DNA of 8,970 nucleotides, from NCBI GenBank assembly GCA_002352485.1, contig DEIM01000053.1:1-8970 (forward strand), given 5' to 3'. The position numbers and the translations under genes were made by a program. The notes below the pieces were generated by a model. That model made no database searches and was not told the origin of the DNA. It saw only the letters and a program-made list of their open reading frames with translations. This stretch comes from Candidatus Dadabacteria bacterium UBA2774 (GTDB lineage: Bacteria; Desulfobacterota_D; UBA1144; Nemesobacterales; UBA2774). Shown in pieces: positions 6,286 through 8,970 of this stretch; the stretch's first letter is position 1, and the number at the start of each line of letters is the position of its first letter.

Positions 6286-6772
6286 TATATATCCTTGTGC
6301 CGCCGGTATAAGGTTTTGTTTCTAATGTATAGTTTTTATCTTCGTCATCGGTACTTAAGTGTATAACCGCGGGCTCTACGAACCCCGTAGGTAAGAAGAG
6401 TATAAACTCCTCATCATCATCCAGCGTGCTTCTTCCGACACTCCTCTCAGTTATAACGTCTTGGAAGTACACACCGTTTGGAAGCTTTCGCCTTCTATGG
6501 TAGGGATCTGTTGATTGTACGTATTCCCCATTACTCAGAGTCTCTATCCAGTACTCACTCTCCTCTATATTGAAGGTGAGCTTGTATATGTTTTTTTTGA
6601 ACACAGCTTCGTTATAGAGATATTTTATAGTAGCCGTTAGGTTCCTTGAGGCGCTCTTTATGTTTATCTCGGTCCCGGTTTTGATTTTCGGGACAACAAT
6701 CATAACAAAAGTTCCTACAATAAATATGACTACCAGAAGCTCTATAAGTGTAAAGCCCCTGTCTTTATTCAT
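6257..6772 (-). CDS. gspH: Type II secretion minor pseudopilin GspH
   Basis: A 171-residue pseudopilin with a short leader, MNKDRG|FTLIELLVV, cleaved after G6; Glu is at mature position 5. The hydrophobic helix is followed by the GspH-like segment ASRNLTATIKYLYNEAVFKK (a long helix joining the membrane and globular domains). A beta-rich C-terminal domain follows with FILFLPTGFVEPAVIHLS, matching the GspH/FimT pattern of a 'F.P.G....' strand before the end. Position between gspG and gspI supports GspH over a generic type IV pilin. Its ATG overlaps the gspG stop (ATGA, 6769-6772) and lacks a ribosome binding site, so it is probably translated by coupling to gspG. An acidic stretch LDDDEEF and a basic HRRRRK-like cluster (YHRRRKL) stand out but have no assigned role. 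Confidence 0.87.
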   Translation of the reverse strand: MNKDRGFTLIELLVVIFIVGTFVMIVVPKIKTGTEINIKSASRNLTATIKYLYNEAVFKKNIYKLTFNIEESEYWIETLSNGEYVQSTDPYHRRRKLPNGVYFQDVITERSVGRSTLDDDEEFILFLPTGFVEPAVIHLSTDDEDKNYTLETKPYTGGTRIYNEYVELLRQ

Positions 6773-7197
6773 CGTATAGTGCGGCTTGAGATATCGTCCT
6801 CTGTCTGCTCCACACCGTCTTCACCTAAAGATATTATCTCGTATGTGCCGTCACCCGTCTGATCCGGGCCTATGTAAATGTATTCGCTCTTCCACCCATC
6901 GAGCGGTACCAGGTCGCCGTCAAGATATGCTTCCTTGGAGTAACAGCACGCTTCTCTACCGACAGTGGGCATCTGTATAAGAGCGTCCAGTCCCTGTTGT
7001 GTCTCCGGATAAAAACTATTATCCAGTTTAAAGAGCTTTAATGCGCCTTCCAAGCTCTTGATCTGAATCTTGGTTTGTTCTACTTTTGATTTATTGAAAC
7101 TGCCCATTACATTTGTGCCTACAATATAGGCCAGCCCTGCAATGATCAGCAGAACCACCATGATTTCAATAAGTGTGAAACCGCCTTGTGCCTTCAT
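6769..7197 (-). CDS. gspG: Type II secretion major pseudopilin GspG
   Basis: A 142-residue precursor of the main pseudopilus subunit. The leader MKAQGG is cleaved after G6 and the mature protein starts FTLIEIMVVLLIIAGLAYIV, with the conserved Glu at position 5. Then comes KVEQTKIQIKSLEGALKLFKLDN, the GspG N-terminal helix, and FYPETQQGLDALIQ, the best GspG signature. The C-terminal loop LGEDGVEQTEDDI corresponds to the calcium-binding loop of GspG. The usual 'DPWG.PY.Y..PG' is present in altered form as LDGWKSEYIYIGP. Vicinal cysteines at 84-85 are unusual. Length is normal. It starts 15 bp after gspF with a perfect Shine-Dalgarno sequence and overlaps gspH by four bases. Confidence 0.94.
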   Translation of the reverse strand: MKAQGGFTLIEIMVVLLIIAGLAYIVGTNVMGSFNKSKVEQTKIQIKSLEGALKLFKLDNSFYPETQQGLDALIQMPTVGREACCYSKEAYLDGDLVPLDGWKSEYIYIGPDQTGDGTYEIISLGEDGVEQTEDDISSRTIR

Positions 7198-7206
7198 TTG
7201 AGTACT

Positions 7207-7215
7207 ACCTCCTTA
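7207..7215 (-). promoter_or_regulatory. Perfect Shine-Dalgarno of gspG, overlapping the gspF stop
   Basis: On the minus strand TAAGGAGGT lies nine bases before the gspG ATG, a full match to the 3' end of 16S rRNA. Its first three bases are the TAA stop of gspF. None of the other intact gsp starts in the window has a comparable site, which suggests extra translation of the major pseudopilin. Confidence 0.85.
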
Positions 7216-8418
7216 ACCAATTGTTGATGTCAAATTAAATATGGGCAACAGCACTGCAAATACTATAAAACCCATAATTGCACCAATTATAACTATCATA
7301 ACAGGCTCGAGCAGAGAAGTCAGAGTCGAGACCATGGTGTCGACCTGCTGGTCGTAGATGTCGGCAACCTTAACCAGCATCTCTTCCATTTCCCCAGTCT
7401 GCTCACCGACCGCAATCATACGGCTGACTAGCGGCGGGAATACGCCGCTGTCCCTGAGCGGTTGTGCCAGGCTTGCTCCTTCCCGTACGTTTGTCCTTAC
7501 TTCTTCGAGAGTTTTGCTGTATACCTCGTTGCCCATAACAGCCTCACCTATCTTAAGGGCGTCAAGGAGCGGAATTCCGCTCGAAAGTAGCGTCCCCAGG
7601 GTGCGTGTGAATCTCGATATCACAACCATAGTCGTGATCTTGCCGAACACGGGGATCTTAAGTGATAGACGGTCAAAAAACATCTTTCCCCGTTCCGTCT
7701 TATAAAAGCGGAGAGAAGCCAGAATAATAACGGCCATAAATATCAGCATAAAAAGCATGTTGTTGCCCAGAAACCCGCTTATCTTAATAAGTATAACTGT
7801 CATCATAGGAAGAGCGCTATCGCTTTCTTCAAATATTTTGCCGATTCTTGGAATTACATAAGTCATGGTGAAAAATAGCACTCCACCGCCTATAATAAAC
7901 ATGAATATAGGGTAGATCAGCGCGCCTCTAACGCGAGAGGTTAGAGCGGCCTGCTTTTCCAGAAAATCCGCAAGTCTCAATAGAACAATGTCGAGAGTAC
8001 CACTTGCTTCACCGGCTCTTACTATGTTTATGTAGAGATCTGAGAATATGTTCTGGTGCTCGCCCAGGGCATTTGCCAGAGAGCTTCCTTCGCTTACCCT
8101 GTCTTTTACTTGTGTAAGTACTTGGCCGAGCCTTTTGTCCTCAGTCTGCTCGGAAAGCGCAGTGAGCGAGGCTTCGAGAGGAAGCCCTGCTGAAATCAAA
8201 GTGGAGAATTGTCTTGTGGTTACGGCAAGCTCTGAAATATTTACGCCTTTAAACGGCATAATACTCCGCGCTCGACCTTCTTGCACTTCATTTAAGGATG
8301 AGAGAAAAACACCCTGGCGTTTTAGCTTGTCTGTAGCGCCCTTAGGTGACTCGGCGTCAATAACACCATGAACCGATTTTCCGGTCTCATCTATTGCTTT
8401 GTACTTATATACCGGCAT
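7213..8418 (-). CDS. gspF: Type II secretion inner-membrane platform protein GspF
   Basis: A 401-residue polytopic inner-membrane protein that couples the GspE ATPase to pseudopilus assembly. The N-terminal segment MPVYKYKAIDETGKSVHGVI is the standard GspF/PilC start. Two homologous cytoplasmic GspF domains follow (about 66-188 and 268-390), each with the repeated pattern: TTRQFSTLISAGLPLEASL then VRAGEASGTLD, and ISRFTRTLGTLLSSGIPLLDAL then IAVGEQTGEMEEML. Three membrane segments are seen at about 168-190, 222-238 and 371-393. Length is that of the family. The ATG at 8418 has no Shine-Dalgarno sequence; the 25 bases before it are almost all A/T, which may help ribosome loading. It lies 51 bp after gspE. 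Confidence 0.95.
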   Translation of the reverse strand: MPVYKYKAIDETGKSVHGVIDAESPKGATDKLKRQGVFLSSLNEVQEGRARSIMPFKGVNISELAVTTRQFSTLISAGLPLEASLTALSEQTEDKRLGQVLTQVKDRVSEGSSLANALGEHQNIFSDLYINIVRAGEASGTLDIVLLRLADFLEKQAALTSRVRGALIYPIFMFIIGGGVLFFTMTYVIPRIGKIFEESDSALPMMTVILIKISGFLGNNMLFMLIFMAVIILASLRFYKTERGKMFFDRLSLKIPVFGKITTMVVISRFTRTLGTLLSSGIPLLDALKIGEAVMGNEVYSKTLEEVRTNVREGASLAQPLRDSGVFPPLVSRMIAVGEQTGEMEEMLVKVADIYDQQVDTMVSTLTSLLEPVMIVIIGAIMGFIVFAVLLPIFNLTSTIG

Positions 8419-8469
8419 ATTTTAGTTTTTTAAATTGTATATTGACCCATCTGTCTGAACTGCTGCGGT

Positions 8470-8970
8470 CTAAGCACGATCACTCTCTTCATCCGTTACA
8501 CGCATAACTTCGTCTACGGAGGTCTGTCCCTTTAATACCTTGTCCGCTCCGTCTTGTCTGAGGGTAGTCATACCGTGCTCGACTGCATTTCTCTTTATCT
8601 GCCCAGAGTCGACATGTCCTAATGTTAAATTCCTGATTTCGTCGTCGATCAGAAGCATTTCGAATATTGCCATTCTTCCGCTATAGCCCGAGTCAAAACA
8701 CTTTTCACAGCCTTTAGCGCGGTAGAGTGTACCGTTAACCAGGTCTTCACGCTTAATGCCGATCTGTAGCAGCTCGTCTGAATGAGGCTCGTAGGGCTCC
8801 TTGCAGGAATTGCATAGAAAACGCAGAAGTCTCTGTGCTATTACAGCCATAAGGGCTGAAGCTACGAGGAAGGGTTCAATCTCCATATCTATTAATCTTG
8901 TGATTGCGCTTGCGGAGTCGTTCGTATGGAGAGTCGAGAACACAAGGTGACCGGTAAGCGACGCGTGAAT
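8470..8970 (-). CDS. gspE: Type II secretion ATPase GspE, C-terminal part (runs off right edge)
   Basis: The last 166 residues of the cytoplasmic hexameric ATPase that powers T2SS. The frame is open to the window edge, beginning IHASLTGHLVFSTLHTND, the conserved His-box region of secretion ATPases, so the true start lies outside the window. The zinc-binding C-terminal module is intact: C-N-S-C and, 32 residues on, C-E-K-C, giving cysteines at 53, 56, 88 and 91 of this fragment, as in GspE and PilB relatives. The remainder (GYSGRMAIFEMLLIDDEIR, then GMTTLRQDGADKVLKGQTSVDEVMRVT) is typical of the family. Walker A and B lie upstream, outside the window. It is the first visible gene of the gsp operon. 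Confidence 0.95.
   Translation of the reverse strand: MHASLTGHLVFSTLHTNDSASAITRLIDMEIEPFLVASALMAVIAQRLLRFLCNSCKEPYEPHSDELLQIGIKREDLVNGTLYRAKGCEKCFDSGYSGRMAIFEMLLIDDEIRNLTLGHVDSGQIKRNAVEHGMTTLRQDGADKVLKGQTSVDEVMRVTDEESDRA

Noticed and set aside
5978..6325. 115-codon plus-strand open frame opposite gspI and gspH
   Set aside because: It lies wholly across two recognised pseudopilin genes, shows no family motif and has no convincing ribosome binding site.
8470..8943. gspE fragment starting at GTG 8943 as a complete short gene
   Set aside because: The frame continues upstream to the window edge with conserved GspE sequence (IHASLTGHL), so the GTG is an internal valine codon.

Overview
The window looks like a chromosomal segment of a Gram-negative (diderm) bacterium. 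The evidence is a type II secretion (T2SS/Gsp) operon, which needs an outer membrane, and a predicted small lipoprotein. Base composition looks intermediate, there are no mobile elements, and genes are tightly packed. The Gsp proteins and the RavA-type ATPase recall deltaproteobacterial or related uncultivated lineages. That placement is inference from general resemblance; no marker gene is present.

Left part (1-2887). A divergent pair opens the window: the 5' end of an unrecognised gene leaving to the left (minus strand), and a class I SAM-dependent methyltransferase on the plus strand. The methyltransferase is followed, in the same direction, by a hotdog-fold acyl-CoA thioesterase with a TTG start and a strong ribosome binding site. 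A small, cysteine-rich, secreted or lipid-anchored protein lies on the minus strand. Diverging from it is a zinc-independent quinone-oxidoreductase-like MDR protein with a GTG start. These look like unlinked housekeeping or accessory metabolism genes.

Right part (2912-8970). A single minus-strand gene train reads from the right edge leftwards: gspE (C-terminal part only), gspF, gspG, gspH, gspI, gspJ, gspK and a MoxR/RavA-type AAA+ ATPase. Four junctions overlap (G/H, H/I, I/J and K/moxR), F/G is 15 bp apart, and E/F and J/K are about 50 bp apart, so this is very probably one transcription unit. GspE is the cytoplasmic ATPase and GspF the inner-membrane platform. GspG is the major pseudopilin and GspH, I, J and K are minor pseudopilins that prime and cap the pseudopilus. 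gspG alone has a perfect Shine-Dalgarno sequence, which fits the need for many copies of the major pseudopilin.

The most noteworthy point is the end of the operon. After gspK, where gspL/gspM/gspN often follow, there is instead a translationally overlapping MoxR-family ATPase, and then a convergent unrelated gene. No VWA-domain partner, the usual companion of MoxR/RavA ATPases, is encoded downstream. Otherwise the content is conventional; I found no CRISPR array, RNA gene, insertion sequence or clear new defence or mobile system.
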